DNA from: JANNWF01 sp038205755
Lineage (GTDB): Bacteria > Pseudomonadota > Gammaproteobacteria > Xanthomonadales > Xanthomonadaceae
DNA length: 43,919 nt
Assembly (NCBI GenBank): GCA_038205755.1
Contig: JBBRBN010000029.1
Coordinates: forward strand, 1 to 43,919
Reading direction: 5' to 3'
Shown here piece by piece: positions 6,560 to 14,394 of this stretch. The position numbers and the translations under genes are program-made. Numbering within the stretch: the stretch's first letter is position 1; each line of letters begins with the position of its first letter. The notes beneath the pieces are model-generated. The model was not told the origin of the DNA, did not search any database, and worked only from the letters and a program-made list of their open reading frames with translations.

Positions 6560-7930
6560 ATGCTCAAGCTATTCAACAGCCTGACCCGACGCGACGAGCC
6601 CTTCGTCCCACTCGATCCCGAGCGCGTCACGCTGTACTGCTGCGGCCCCACGGTCTACAACTACATCCACATCGGCAACGCCCGGCCGCCGGTGGTGTTC
6701 GGCGTGCTGGTCGCGCTGCTGCGGCGGCAGTATCCGCGTGTGATCTACGCCCGCAACATCACCGATATTGATGACAAGATCAACGCTGCAGCGCAGGCCA
6801 AGGGCGTTGCCATCAGCGTCATCACCGACCGTTTCACAGCCGCCTATCGGGCCGACATGGCTGCGCTGGGCGTCCCACCACCGGACCTTGAACCGGCCGC
6901 CACCGACCACATCGCGCAGATCATCCGGATGATCGAACAGCTGGTCGCTGCCGGCCACGCCTATGTGGCCGAAGATCACGTGCTGTTCGCAGTCGCCAGC
7001 TGCGCCGATTACGGCAAGCTGTCGCACCGCAGCACCGACGAACTGCTGGCCGGCGCGCGCGTCGACGTTGCGCCCTACAAGCGCGATCCCGGCGACTTTG
7101 TGCTGTGGAAGCCATCTGACGAGACCCTGCCGGGCTGGCCCTCGCCCTGGGGTCGCGGCCGGCCCGGATGGCACATCGAGTGCTCGGCAATGTGCGAGGC
7201 GCATCTTGGTGAGACCATCGATATTCATGCTGGCGGCATTGACCTGCAGTTTCCGCACCATGAGAACGAAGTCGCGCAGAGCGAGTGCGCCCACGGCGGC
7301 AAGGTATTTGCGCGCTACTGGCTGCACAACGGGATGCTCAATCTGCACGGCCGTAAGATGTCGAAGTCATTGGGCAACACTTACATCGTCAACGAGCTGG
7401 TCCAGCGGTTCCCGCCGGAGGCGCTGCGGCTGGCGCTGTTGTCAGCCCACTATCGCCAGCCGTTGGACTGGTCGGACGGGTTGATCGAGCAATGCATCCG
7501 CACGTTGGATCGGCTGTACGGCACCCTGCGCGACCTTGGCGATATCGACGCGCCGGTCGGCGCCGTGCCGGCCGGGGTCGAGGCGGCGCTGTGCGACGAC
7601 CTCAACACGCCGGCGGCATTGGCCGAAATCGCCCGGCTGGCTACCGAAGCGCGCAAAGCCGAAGGCGATGCCGACCGCCGCGCCGCCAAGTCGGCACTGC
7701 TGGGCGCGGGCAAGTCGATGGATCTGCTGCAGCAGACGCCCGCGGAGTGGTTCGAGCGCGGCGTCAGCGCCGCTGAGGACGTGCGCATCCAGGCGCTGGT
7801 CGATGCCCGCAGCGCCGCCAAGCAGGCCCGCGATTTCGGGCAGGCCGATGCCATCCGCAACCAGCTCAAGGATCTCGGCATCGCCATCGAGGACACCGCC
7901 GCTGGCGTCCGCTGGAAGCGCGCCGGATGA
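6560..7930 (+). CDS. cysS: Cysteinyl-tRNA synthetase
   Basis: The 456-residue class I synthetase charges tRNA-Cys. The HIGH motif is HIGN at residues 37-40 in NYIHIGNARP. The KMSKS loop is present as GRKMSKSLGN. Zinc ligands are visible as C28 (YCCGPTVYN), the Cys in GWHIECSAMCEA, and the His/Glu of FPHHENEVAQSE. The start chosen is the ATG before LKLFNSLTRR, which matches the family N-terminus; the longer reading frame upstream runs through the repeat element. A TACACT at 6496 may be the promoter -10. The stop overlaps the sufE start by ATGA. Confidence 0.97.
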   Translation: MLKLFNSLTRRDEPFVPLDPERVTLYCCGPTVYNYIHIGNARPPVVFGVLVALLRRQYPRVIYARNITDIDDKINAAAQAKGVAISVITDRFTAAYRADMAALGVPPPDLEPAATDHIAQIIRMIEQLVAAGHAYVAEDHVLFAVASCADYGKLSHRSTDELLAGARVDVAPYKRDPGDFVLWKPSDETLPGWPSPWGRGRPGWHIECSAMCEAHLGETIDIHAGGIDLQFPHHENEVAQSECAHGGKVFARYWLHNGMLNLHGRKMSKSLGNTYIVNELVQRFPPEALRLALLSAHYRQPLDWSDGLIEQCIRTLDRLYGTLRDLGDIDAPVGAVPAGVEAALCDDLNTPAALAEIARLATEARKAEGDADRRAAKSALLGAGKSMDLLQQTPAEWFERGVSAAEDVRIQALVDARSAAKQARDFGQADAIRNQLKDLGIAIEDTAAGVRWKRAG

Positions 7931-8370
7931 TCGAATCACCCTTCCCGCTGGAGCCCAGCGCCGCCGAGGCACAGGCGGTGATTGGCGAGGAGTTTGGCTA
8001 CTTCAGCGACTGGTCGGAGCGCTACCAGTACCTGATCGACCTTGGCCGCAAGCTGCCGCCATTACCGCAAGACTGGAAAACCGACGCCAATCGTCTGCAT
8101 GGCTGCCAGTCGATGGTCTGGATCGTGGGCGAGGGCGATGCGTCTCAGCTCAGGTTCAACGCGATAAGCGATTCAAGCATCGTGTCGGGCTTGATCTACC
8201 TGGCGCTGCGCGTCTACTCCGGTCGCTCGGCCGCGGAAATCGTCGCAACCGACCCCGACTACGTGGCCGCGATCGGCCTGGTTAAGCACCTGTCGCCGAC
8301 CCGTGCCAACGGGCTGGCAGCGCTGGTTCGCTTCATTCGCAACAGCGCTCAGGCAAGACTGAACGACTGA
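7927..8370 (+). CDS. sufE: SufE-family sulfur acceptor
   Basis: The 147-residue protein takes persulfide sulfur from a cysteine desulfurase for Fe-S cluster assembly. The key Cys lies in HGCQSMVWIV, the SufE/CsdE motif, and the C-terminal segment SPTRANGLAALV is also typical. It overlaps cysS by four bases (ATGA), so the two are translationally coupled. No sufS or other suf gene is in the window, so this is a stand-alone SufE whose partner desulfurase lies elsewhere. Confidence 0.92.
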   Translation: MIESPFPLEPSAAEAQAVIGEEFGYFSDWSERYQYLIDLGRKLPPLPQDWKTDANRLHGCQSMVWIVGEGDASQLRFNAISDSSIVSGLIYLALRVYSGRSAAEIVATDPDYVAAIGLVKHLSPTRANGLAALVRFIRNSAQARLND

Positions 8371-8415
8371 TCGGCTGCTGGGCCCGACGCCTCTCGCCTC
8401 TGTGCTGCGCGCCGT

Positions 8416-8450
8416 CAAAAACGAAGGCGCCCGACATTGCCGGGCGCTTT
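8416..8450. terminator. Bidirectional terminator between sufE and dksA
   Basis: GCGCCCG (8427-8433) and CGGGCGC (8441-8447) form a 7-bp stem with a 7-nt loop. On the minus strand it is followed by CTTCGTTTTTG, and on the plus strand by TTT, so it can serve both convergent genes and suits dksA best. Confidence 0.8.
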
Positions 8451-8475
8451 GCGCACAACGCAAGACTGCGAAAGC

Positions 8476-9681
8476 TCAGTCGCCCATCAGCTTCTGGCGG
8501 TGCTCCCAGCGCTCCTGCGCATCCAGGCACAAGGTTGCGATCGGTCGCGCTTCGAGGCGCTCGACGCCGATCTCTTCGCCAGTTTCCTCGCAGTATCCAT
8601 ACGCTCCGTCCTCAATCCGCTTGAGTGCCTTGACGATCTTCGAGATCAGCTTGCGATAGCGGTCGCGGGTGCGCAGCTCAAGCGAGTTTTCGGTTTCGCG
8701 GGTGGCGCGCTCGGCTTCGTCGCCCACATCCCGCACTTCCTCGCGCAGATTATCGATGGTCTGCTTGGATTCTTCGACCAGCTCCTCGCGCCAAGACATC
8801 AGCTTGTGCCGGAAGTACTCCAGCTGGAAGGGATTCATGTAGTCATCGTCATCCGGGTCCGGGCGGTAGCCCGCCGGCAGCTCTACCCGGACCGCCATCA
8901 CCGCTGGCGGCGGCTCATTGATGGTCACCACGCGATTGGGAATGATCGCCCGGGCGCGTATGCCACCGGTCGGCCGGACGATGGGCTCAGCGACCGGCGG
9001 ACGCGCTTTCGCGGCGGCTGCCTTGCCCGATGCCTTGGCCGAAGGGGCTTTGGCCGAAGCGGCCTTTGCCGGCGCCGCTGCAGCCAGCGAAGGCGCGACC
9101 GCGGACTTCGATTCAGCGGCTTTGGGGGCCGGCTTGACGACGGGCTTGACTTTGGCAGCAGGTGTCGGAGCAACCGCTGCGGGCGGCGCTGGCTGGACTT
9201 TGGCGATGACGACTTTTCCTTTCGTGGCTGCCGCTGGCTTGCCGGCGGCTTGGCCGGCCGGCTTGGCGGGCGGCGCTGGTTTCCCGGGGGCGACAGCCGG
9301 CTTGGATTTGGCCTGTGGCTTGGCTTTGGCCTGTAGCTTGGCTTTGGCCTGTAGCTTGGCTTTGGGTTGTGGCTTGGGTGCGGGTTTCGGCGCTGCCTTC
9401 GCCTTGGCCGCCGGAGCGGACTTCGGCGCAGCGGCCTTGCCCTTGGCGGCAGGCTTGACCAGCTTGGCGAACGCCGATGCCAGCTTGCTGACTGCGCCGA
9501 GCTTGCCGGCCGGCTTGGCCGCCGGTTTAGCCGCGGGTCTGGCCGCAGTCTTGACCACCGCCTTGGGCGCAGGTTTGGCTGCAGGCTTCGCTGCAGCCTT
9601 GGTCTTGGCGGCAGGCTTGGCCTTGACGACCGGCTTGGCCTTGACGGCGGGCTTCTTGCTGGATTTCGATTTCGCTGCCAC
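8476..9681 (-). CDS. dksA: DksA-type RNA polymerase-binding factor with histone-like N-terminal tail
   Basis: The 401-residue protein has two parts. Residues 1 to about 240 are Lys/Ala/Pro repeats of the PAKKA type, like histone H1 tails. Residues 281-401 are a DksA domain: coiled coil with DVGDEAERAT at its tip (matching the DxxDxA of E. coli DksA) and SLELRTRDRYRKLI. The zinc-finger region reads CEET..CLDA, so only two of the four usual cysteines remain, as in the CxxT/CxxA DksA2 type of Pseudomonas. The start is the GTG at 9681, preceded by CGGGAG at good spacing; longer frames lack support. It is expected to modulate rRNA and amino-acid promoters with ppGpp. Confidence 0.9.
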   Translation of the reverse strand: MAAKSKSSKKPAVKAKPVVKAKPAAKTKAAAKPAAKPAPKAVVKTAARPAAKPAAKPAGKLGAVSKLASAFAKLVKPAAKGKAAAPKSAPAAKAKAAPKPAPKPQPKAKLQAKAKLQAKAKPQAKSKPAVAPGKPAPPAKPAGQAAGKPAAATKGKVVIAKVQPAPPAAVAPTPAAKVKPVVKPAPKAAESKSAVAPSLAAAAPAKAASAKAPSAKASGKAAAAKARPPVAEPIVRPTGGIRARAIIPNRVVTINEPPPAVMAVRVELPAGYRPDPDDDDYMNPFQLEYFRHKLMSWREELVEESKQTIDNLREEVRDVGDEAERATRETENSLELRTRDRYRKLISKIVKALKRIEDGAYGYCEETGEEIGVERLEARPIATLCLDAQERWEHRQKLMGD

Positions 9682-9771
9682 GGGACTCCCGAATTTCTTG
9701 AGGCTGGGCGGGCGCGTGTTATAGCCTAGCGGGATGACCGCGGCAACCGCGGCGTTCGGCGAAGCGCCGCG

Positions 9772-10026
9772 ATGGCGATATCCAGCAGCTCTCCAGTCCT
9801 GTCCGTCCTGCGCTTCTACAAGCGTTACGTCAGTCCATTGCTCGGACCACGCTGTCGTTTTCATCCGAGCTGCTCGGAGTATGCGATGGAAGCGCTCATC
9901 CGTCACGGGCATATTCGCGGTGGCTGGCTGGCCGTGAAGCGCGTCGCGCGCTGCCACCCGCTCAATCCGGGTGGCTATGATCCTGTTCCCGACCCTGATC
10001 GACCACCTGAAGGGACCGCGCCATGA
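9772..10026 (+). CDS. yidD: YidD membrane-protein insertion efficiency factor
   Basis: The 84-residue protein is a typical YidD: LRFYKRYVSPLLGPRCRFHPSCSEYAMEAL, with the conserved CRFxPSCSxYA, then RGGWLAVKRVARCHPLNPGGYDPVP. YidD assists YidC-dependent insertion of inner-membrane proteins. It is normally found next to rnpA and yidC, which are absent here. The stop overlaps the pyrC start by ATGA. Confidence 0.95.
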   Translation: MAISSSSPVLSVLRFYKRYVSPLLGPRCRFHPSCSEYAMEALIRHGHIRGGWLAVKRVARCHPLNPGGYDPVPDPDRPPEGTAP

Positions 10027-10338
10027 ACCGCTGGCTTACCCGAGGTGCGACGCTGGTGAACGAGGGCCGCAGACACGAGGCCGACCTGCGCATTGTGGAT
10101 GGCAGGATCGAGCGCATCGACCCCGGTCTTGACACCCAGCCGGGTGAGCAGGTGATTGAGGCAAGCGGGCTGTGGCTGCTGCCGGGCATGATCGACGACC
10201 AGGTGCACTTCCGTGAGCCCGGCTTCCCTGCCAAGGGTGATATCGCCAGTGAGTCGGCCGCCGCCGTGGCCGGCGGCATCACCCGCTTCATGGACGCGCC
10301 CAATACCTGGCGAACGTCTGGTCTACACGCGGCGATGA
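10023..10338 (+). pseudogene. pyrC: Dihydroorotase remnant with internal deletion
   Basis: The first 95 or so residues are a clear dihydroorotase N-terminus: LLPGMIDDQVHFREPGFPAKGDIASESAAAVAGG (with the HFRE metal site) and MDAPNT. The normal continuation is absent. At about 10308 the sequence jumps to DNA that in the +1 frame reads PGERLVYTRR followed by TGA (10336-10338), which looks like the ordinary dihydroorotase C-terminus. In the original frame the reading continues into the following peptidase gene. About 1 kb of coding sequence seems lost, including the remaining metal ligands, so the enzyme cannot work. It may be a real deletion or a collapsed assembly. Confidence 0.75.
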
Positions 10339-10397
10339 GGATGAAGCAGATGGGATTGAAGCAAGTTCGACTGAGGCCGATGGCAGTGAGGAACGTC

Positions 10398-11213
10398 ATG
10401 CCGCGCGCCGCGCTGCTGCTCGCGCTTTGCAGCGCCTGCGCAGCGGCGGCCGAGCCACCCGCTCTGCAGCTGCCAAGCCGCGTCCAGCAGGGCGCGCTGG
10501 TGATCGGAACAGCCTTGGCCGGGGACCAACTGAGCCTGGGAGAGCGCACGCTGCGAGTCGATCCCGATGGCCGCTTCGCGTTTGGCGTCGGTCGCGATGA
10601 GTCCGGCCCGCTCAGGCTGCGTCGGCAAACCGCAGCGGGGGATACCGAAACGATCAATATCGAGGTCGTGCCGCGCAACTGGAAGATCGAACGCGTCGAC
10701 GGCGTGCCGCAGGAAACGGTCACTCCGCCGCCGGTGATTGCCGCACGGATCGCAAAGGAACAGGCCGCCGTCGCCAACGCGCGGCAGCGCGACGGCGCCG
10801 AAAGCCACTTTGCCGGCCCGTTCATCTGGCCCACTCGCGGGCGCATCAGCGGCGTCTTCGGCAGCCAGCGCATCTACAACGGTGAGCCACGCTCGCCGCA
10901 CAGCGGGCTGGACGTGGCGGCGCCGACCGGCACCGCACTCAAGGTGCCGGCGGCGGGTCTGGTGACCTTCGCGCGTCCCGACCTGTACCTCACTGGCGGC
11001 ACCGTGCTGATCGATCACGGTCACGGCGTCAGCTCGGTATTACTGCACCTGAGCCGCCTCGACGTGGAGGTCGGCCAGCAGGTTGTGGCAGGCCAGATTC
11101 TGGGCGCCGTCGGCGCCACCGGCCGGGCCACCGGACCGCATATGCACTGGGGTCTCAACTGGTTCGACGTACGGCTCGACCCGGCCCTGCTGCCGGGCAT
11201 CGCATCGCCTTGA
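10398..11213 (+). CDS. M23-family murein endopeptidase, secreted
   Basis: The 271-residue protein starts at the ATG before PRAALLLALCSACAAAAEPP, a good signal peptide, with GTGAGGAA as ribosome-binding site. The reading frame is open further upstream into the pyrC remnant, but that extension is an accident of the deletion. The C-terminal LytM/M23 domain has HSGLD (HxxxD) and GPHMHWGLNW (HxH), the zinc ligands of active enzymes, with GTVLIDHGHGVSSVLLHLS between. It probably cuts peptide cross-links in the cell wall. It converges on the Rieske gene with 11 bp between stops. Confidence 0.9.
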   Translation: MPRAALLLALCSACAAAAEPPALQLPSRVQQGALVIGTALAGDQLSLGERTLRVDPDGRFAFGVGRDESGPLRLRRQTAAGDTETINIEVVPRNWKIERVDGVPQETVTPPPVIAARIAKEQAAVANARQRDGAESHFAGPFIWPTRGRISGVFGSQRIYNGEPRSPHSGLDVAAPTGTALKVPAAGLVTFARPDLYLTGGTVLIDHGHGVSSVLLHLSRLDVEVGQQVVAGQILGAVGATGRATGPHMHWGLNWFDVRLDPALLPGIASP

Positions 11214-11224
11214 TCAGGTGTCGC

Positions 11225-12331
11225 TCAGACGCCTGCAACGAGGTCAGCGTGCAGCAGCCGATGGAACAGGTGCGCGCCGGCCTCGCGACGGATCGACAGC
11301 CGCCCGGTTGAATAGGCCCGCGAGTTCAGGCCACGCTGCACCGACTTGCAGATCGCCATGTCCTCATCCTGGATGATGTTGCCGACGTCGATGCTGGCGC
11401 GATTAGACTCCCACGCCGCCTCCGAGACATCGGAAAAATAGAAGTCGAAGATTACTTCGGTGCGATCCAGCCCGATCGGCAGCACCAGGTTGGTGTCCAT
11501 CACGCCCTGATACCAGTTGATCATGAAGTTGGGATGCAGCCAGTAGTAGAGGGCGCGCTCGCCTTTGCGCACTGCGGCGAACTCCGCGTTGCCGCCGCCC
11601 AGCATCGGGCTCGACTGCAGGCAATGGCGCTCACCGTTCTCGATCGTGTAGTTCTTGAAATCGAGCACGCTGTCGAGCCCCTTATGCAGGTGCGGCACGT
11701 GGTAGCCACCGTCCAGATAGTTGTCGACAAACACCTTCCAGTTGCAGTCGAAGAAATAGTGGCGGCGCTCGAACCAGTGCAGCGACCCCAGCTGCAGCGC
11801 GGCCACCTCATCGATCAGCTGCTGGCCGAGGAACGCCTCCAGGCTGGGGCCTTCTGCGTCCAGGCGGACAAACACCCAACGCTCCCAGACCGCCGTCGCC
11901 ACCGGCGCCAGAGCGTGCGAACTGCGGTCGAAGTGGCACTCGCTGTTGAAGCTGGGCGTGCCCTTGAGCGCGCCCTCCAGCGTGTAGGTCCAGCCGTGAT
12001 AGGGACATCGCAGGATTCGCGCGCAGCCCTGCGGCTGCGTCATCACCGCCGCTGCGTGATGCCGACACACGTTGAAAAAGCCCCGCAGCGCGTGATCGTC
12101 ACCGCGCACCACCAGAATCGGCTCACCGGCCAACTCACAGGTCAGATACTGACCCGGCTCCCGCACCTGATCGACCCGCCCCGCCAGCTGCCAGCTGCGC
12201 GAGAACACCGTCCGCCGCTCCCGCGCCAGCAGCCGCTCGTCGACGTACCACGAGGCGGGAATCGTCGACGCCTCCGCCAGCGGGGTGCTCGGGTCGTACT
12301 GCTGCAGCAGATCCTTCACCGGTGGCGTCAT
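11225..12331 (-). CDS. Rieske 2Fe-2S aromatic-ring-hydroxylating oxygenase alpha subunit family
   Basis: The 368-residue protein has a Rieske domain with CRHHAA and CPYHGWTY (CxH..CxxH) at about 88-112. The C-terminal catalytic domain holds the mononuclear iron site: NYLDGGYHVPHLH supplies Asp, His and His, with a late Asp in NIIQDEDM. The layout resembles choline monooxygenase and quaternary-amine demethylases (GbcA, stachydrine demethylase). The substrate cannot be read from the sequence, and no ferredoxin reductase partner is adjacent. It stands alone on the minus strand, next to a long repeat block. Confidence 0.85.
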   Translation of the reverse strand: MTPPVKDLLQQYDPSTPLAEASTIPASWYVDERLLARERRTVFSRSWQLAGRVDQVREPGQYLTCELAGEPILVVRGDDHALRGFFNVCRHHAAAVMTQPQGCARILRCPYHGWTYTLEGALKGTPSFNSECHFDRSSHALAPVATAVWERWVFVRLDAEGPSLEAFLGQQLIDEVAALQLGSLHWFERRHYFFDCNWKVFVDNYLDGGYHVPHLHKGLDSVLDFKNYTIENGERHCLQSSPMLGGGNAEFAAVRKGERALYYWLHPNFMINWYQGVMDTNLVLPIGLDRTEVIFDFYFSDVSEAAWESNRASIDVGNIIQDEDMAICKSVQRGLNSRAYSTGRLSIRREAGAHLFHRLLHADLVAGV

Positions 12332-12481
12332 TGGGGATGCTCTGTGGGCTGAGTGGTTCGTTGCTGAGCATGCTTGACGGGGTTGGGCCGGCTGTCAATG
12401 GCGGGAAGTGCTGGAATTGGGGCCGCTTTCGGCTTGGCTTCACTCGCTTGTCGACAGAAGCCAATCTCCAAGCCCGCGTCG

Positions 12482-12733
12482 CCTTCGTAGAGCGGAGCTT
12501 GCTCCGCTGAAGCCTGGGACGGTGCGGAATGCCCCAAAGGTTCAGCCGAGCAAGCTCGGCTCTACGAGAGCGCCGCGAGGTGCGGGGAGCGTCGCGAGGT
12601 CCGGGTGCGCCGCGAGGTACAGGAGCGTCGCGAGCCCTTCGTAGAGCGGAGCTTGCTCCGCTGAAGCCTGGGACGGTGCGGAATCCCCCAAAGGTTCAGC
12701 CGAGCAAGCTCGGCTCTACGAGAGCGCCGCGAG
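12482..12733. repeat. Duplicated paired REP unit (BIME-like)
   Basis: Two nearly identical units about 154 bp apart (12482-12570 and 12636-12733) each carry two facing palindromes, GTAGAGCGGAGCTTGCTCCG and CCGAGCAAGCTCGGCTCTAC, separated by CTGGGACGGTGCGGAAT. One mismatch (aatGccc versus aatCccc) was noted over most of the unit, suggesting a recent duplication. Confidence 0.9.
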
Positions 12734-12871
12734 GTACGGTGAGCGCCGCGAGGTACAGGTGCGCCGCGAGGTACAGGTGCGTCGCGAGGTACAGGTGCGT
12801 CGCGAGGTACGGGTGCGGGTGCGTCGCGAGGTGCGGGTGCGCCGCGAGGTATGGGAGCGTGGCGAGGTCCA
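12567..12871. repeat. 18-bp tandem repeat arrays (GCGYCGCGAGGTACAGGT)
   Basis: Roughly three units follow the first REP pair (12567-12634) and about eight follow the second (12724-12871), differing at a few positions. There are no unique spacers between units, so this is not CRISPR. Confidence 0.9.
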
Positions 12872-13067
12872 AGCAGCGACAGGCGTTCCCGGTGGCGAAG
12901 ACAACCCACGTGCCTCCAGGAAGGGCCATTTTATCGTTGGCGAAACAACACCAAAGCGACTTGCACGGCGCTAAGCGAGCGAAGCGAAGGCCGGTGCGAA
13001 GCACGACATCCGACAAAACTGCGCGAAGTCATTGCTCCAGGGCTGAGCAAACCTCAAGCCCAAAAGC

Positions 13068-13412
13068 TCACCCCGGCGGCCAGCACAACTTCCGCCCCGC
13101 CAGCAAGTGCAGGTGGATGTGATAGACGCTCTGACCACCATCGCTGTTGCAGTTCATCAGCACGCGATATCCGGACTCCGCAAAGCCTTCACGACGCGCA
13201 TAGGCAGCAGCGGACAGCAGCAGCTTGCCCAGCAGGGCTGCGTCCTCGACGGGCACCTCGTTCAAGGTCGCAAACGGTCGCTTGGGGATGAACAGCACAT
13301 GCACCGGCGCCTGCGGGTTGATATCGCGAAACGCCAGCACTTCATCATCTTCGAACACGATATCGGCCTGAACCTCGCGGCGGATGATGCGGCCAAACAG
13401 GGTGTCGCTCAT
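13068..13412 (-). CDS. hinT: HIT-family nucleotide hydrolase (HinT-like)
   Basis: The 114-residue protein is a single HIT domain. The histidine triad is HIHLHLL (H98, H100, H102), and SDTLFGRIIRREVQADIVFEDD and DINPQAPVHVLFIPKRP match the HinT/PKCI subgroup. These enzymes hydrolyse purine nucleoside phosphoramidates. Length is about that of E. coli HinT. It lies 21 bp downstream of recR and may be the end of the dnaX-ybaB-recR transcript. Confidence 0.93.
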   Translation of the reverse strand: MSDTLFGRIIRREVQADIVFEDDEVLAFRDINPQAPVHVLFIPKRPFATLNEVPVEDAALLGKLLLSAAAYARREGFAESGYRVLMNCNSDGGQSVYHIHLHLLAGRKLCWPPG

Positions 13413-13433
13413 GTCGGTCCTCGCTGGGTGGGG

Positions 13434-14036
13434 TCAGTTCGACAGCTCGTGGCGCATACCGAAGGCGTGGGCCAAGGTGCCTCGATCGATGTATTCCAGT
13501 TCGCCACCCAGCGGCACGCCGTGCGCGAGACGGCTGGGGTGGACGCCATGCTGGCGCGCGAGCTGGCCTAGATAATAGGCGGTCGCCTCGCCTTCCACGG
13601 TCGGATTGGTGGCGATGATCAGCTCGCGCACGTCGCCCTCGGTAAGTCTGCTGGCCAACAGATCCAGCCCCAGCTCACGCGGGCCCAGACCATCCAGAGG
13701 TGACAGCCGCCCCAGCAGGACGAAATAGGTTCCGCGAAATCCGGTGGCAGTCTCGATGGCCGCCTGGTCTGCGGGCGATTCCACCACGCACAGCAGGCTC
13801 GAGTCACGGGACGGGTTGCGACAGATTGAACACAGCGGATCTTCGCTGAAGGTGCGACAGCGGCTGCAGTTGCCGATCCGCTCCATCGCCTCGGCCAGCG
13901 TTGAGGCCAGCCGGCGTCCGCCTTCGCGATTGCGCTCCAGCAGCTGCAGCGCCATCCGCTGGGCCGTCTTCTGGCCGACGCCAGGCAGGCAGCGCAGTGC
14001 GTCGATCAGCTGGTCAAGCAGCGGGGCGGCGCTCAG
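13434..14036 (-). CDS. recR: Recombination protein RecR, apparent CTG start
   Basis: The 200-residue protein acts with RecF and RecO in loading RecA at gaps. The N-terminus carries the helix-hairpin-helix LRCLPGVGQKTAQR, then the four-Cys zinc finger CSRCRTFSEDPLCSIC and a Toprim domain (VVESPADQAAIE, SPLDGLGP, ATNPTVEGEATA, HGVPLGGELEYID). The first ATG in frame (13955) would remove the HhH motif. The only start that restores the E. coli alignment is CTG at 14036, giving SAAPLLDQLIDALRC. It overlaps the ybaB stop as cTGA, so coupled initiation is likely. The identity is certain; the CTG start is inferred. Confidence 0.93.
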   Translation of the reverse strand: MSAAPLLDQLIDALRCLPGVGQKTAQRMALQLLERNREGGRRLASTLAEAMERIGNCSRCRTFSEDPLCSICRNPSRDSSLLCVVESPADQAAIETATGFRGTYFVLLGRLSPLDGLGPRELGLDLLASRLTEGDVRELIIATNPTVEGEATAYYLGQLARQHGVHPSRLAHGVPLGGELEYIDRGTLAHAFGMRHELSN

Positions 14037-14359
14037 AACAGGCCGCCCAGGTTCATTCCCGGCGGCAGCGGCATGCCAGCGGTGGCTTCAGACATACGCG
14101 CCCGACTGGCTTCCTGGACCCGGTTGACCGCGTCGTTGAAGGCCGCCGCCAGAAGATCCTCCAGCATCTCCGGGTCGGAAAATGCGGTTGGGTCGATCCG
14201 CACCCGACGGGTTTCCATGCCGCCGCTGAGGGTAATGCTTACCAGCCCGCCGCCGGATTGTCCGGTGACTTCGATGGCGGCAAGGTCTTGCTGTGCCTGC
14301 TTGATCTTCTCCTGCATCCGCTGGGCTTGCTGCATGAGATCGGCGATGGGTCCGCGCAT
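14033..14359 (-). CDS. ybaB: YbaB/EbfC nucleoid-associated DNA-binding protein
   Basis: The 108-residue protein is a standard YbaB/EbfC: IADLMQQAQRMQEKIKQAQ, VTGQSGGGLVSITLSG, and FNDAVNRVQEASRARMSEATAGMPLPPG. It forms tweezer-like dimers on DNA. The order dnaX-ybaB-recR is conserved widely in bacteria. It begins 35 bp after the dnaX stop, and its stop overlaps the presumed recR start. Confidence 0.96.
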   Translation of the reverse strand: MRGPIADLMQQAQRMQEKIKQAQQDLAAIEVTGQSGGGLVSITLSGGMETRRVRIDPTAFSDPEMLEDLLAAAFNDAVNRVQEASRARMSEATAGMPLPPGMNLGGLF

Positions 14360-14394
14360 GGTTCGGCTCCGTTTTTCCCGTGGGTGTCGCGCCC

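Larger units (their letters stand above)
12332..13067. other. Gene-free stretch dominated by repeats
   Basis: No convincing gene. 12482-12871 is repeat DNA, described separately. 12872-13067 has only spurious short frames on either strand. Confidence 0.6.

Noticed and set aside
10023..11213. A genuine dihydroorotase-peptidase fusion enzyme
   Set aside because: The peptidase has its own signal peptide and ribosome-binding site, the dihydroorotase part is only a quarter of the enzyme, and its apparent C-terminus lies in another frame at the junction.
12724..12871. Possible CRISPR array
   Set aside because: Units of 18 bp are directly adjacent without unique spacers, and no cas genes are present.
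12696..13016. 106-codon minus-strand frame across the tandem repeats
   Set aside because: Most of it is translated 18-bp repeat, and the remaining part has no recognisable similarity or start signal.
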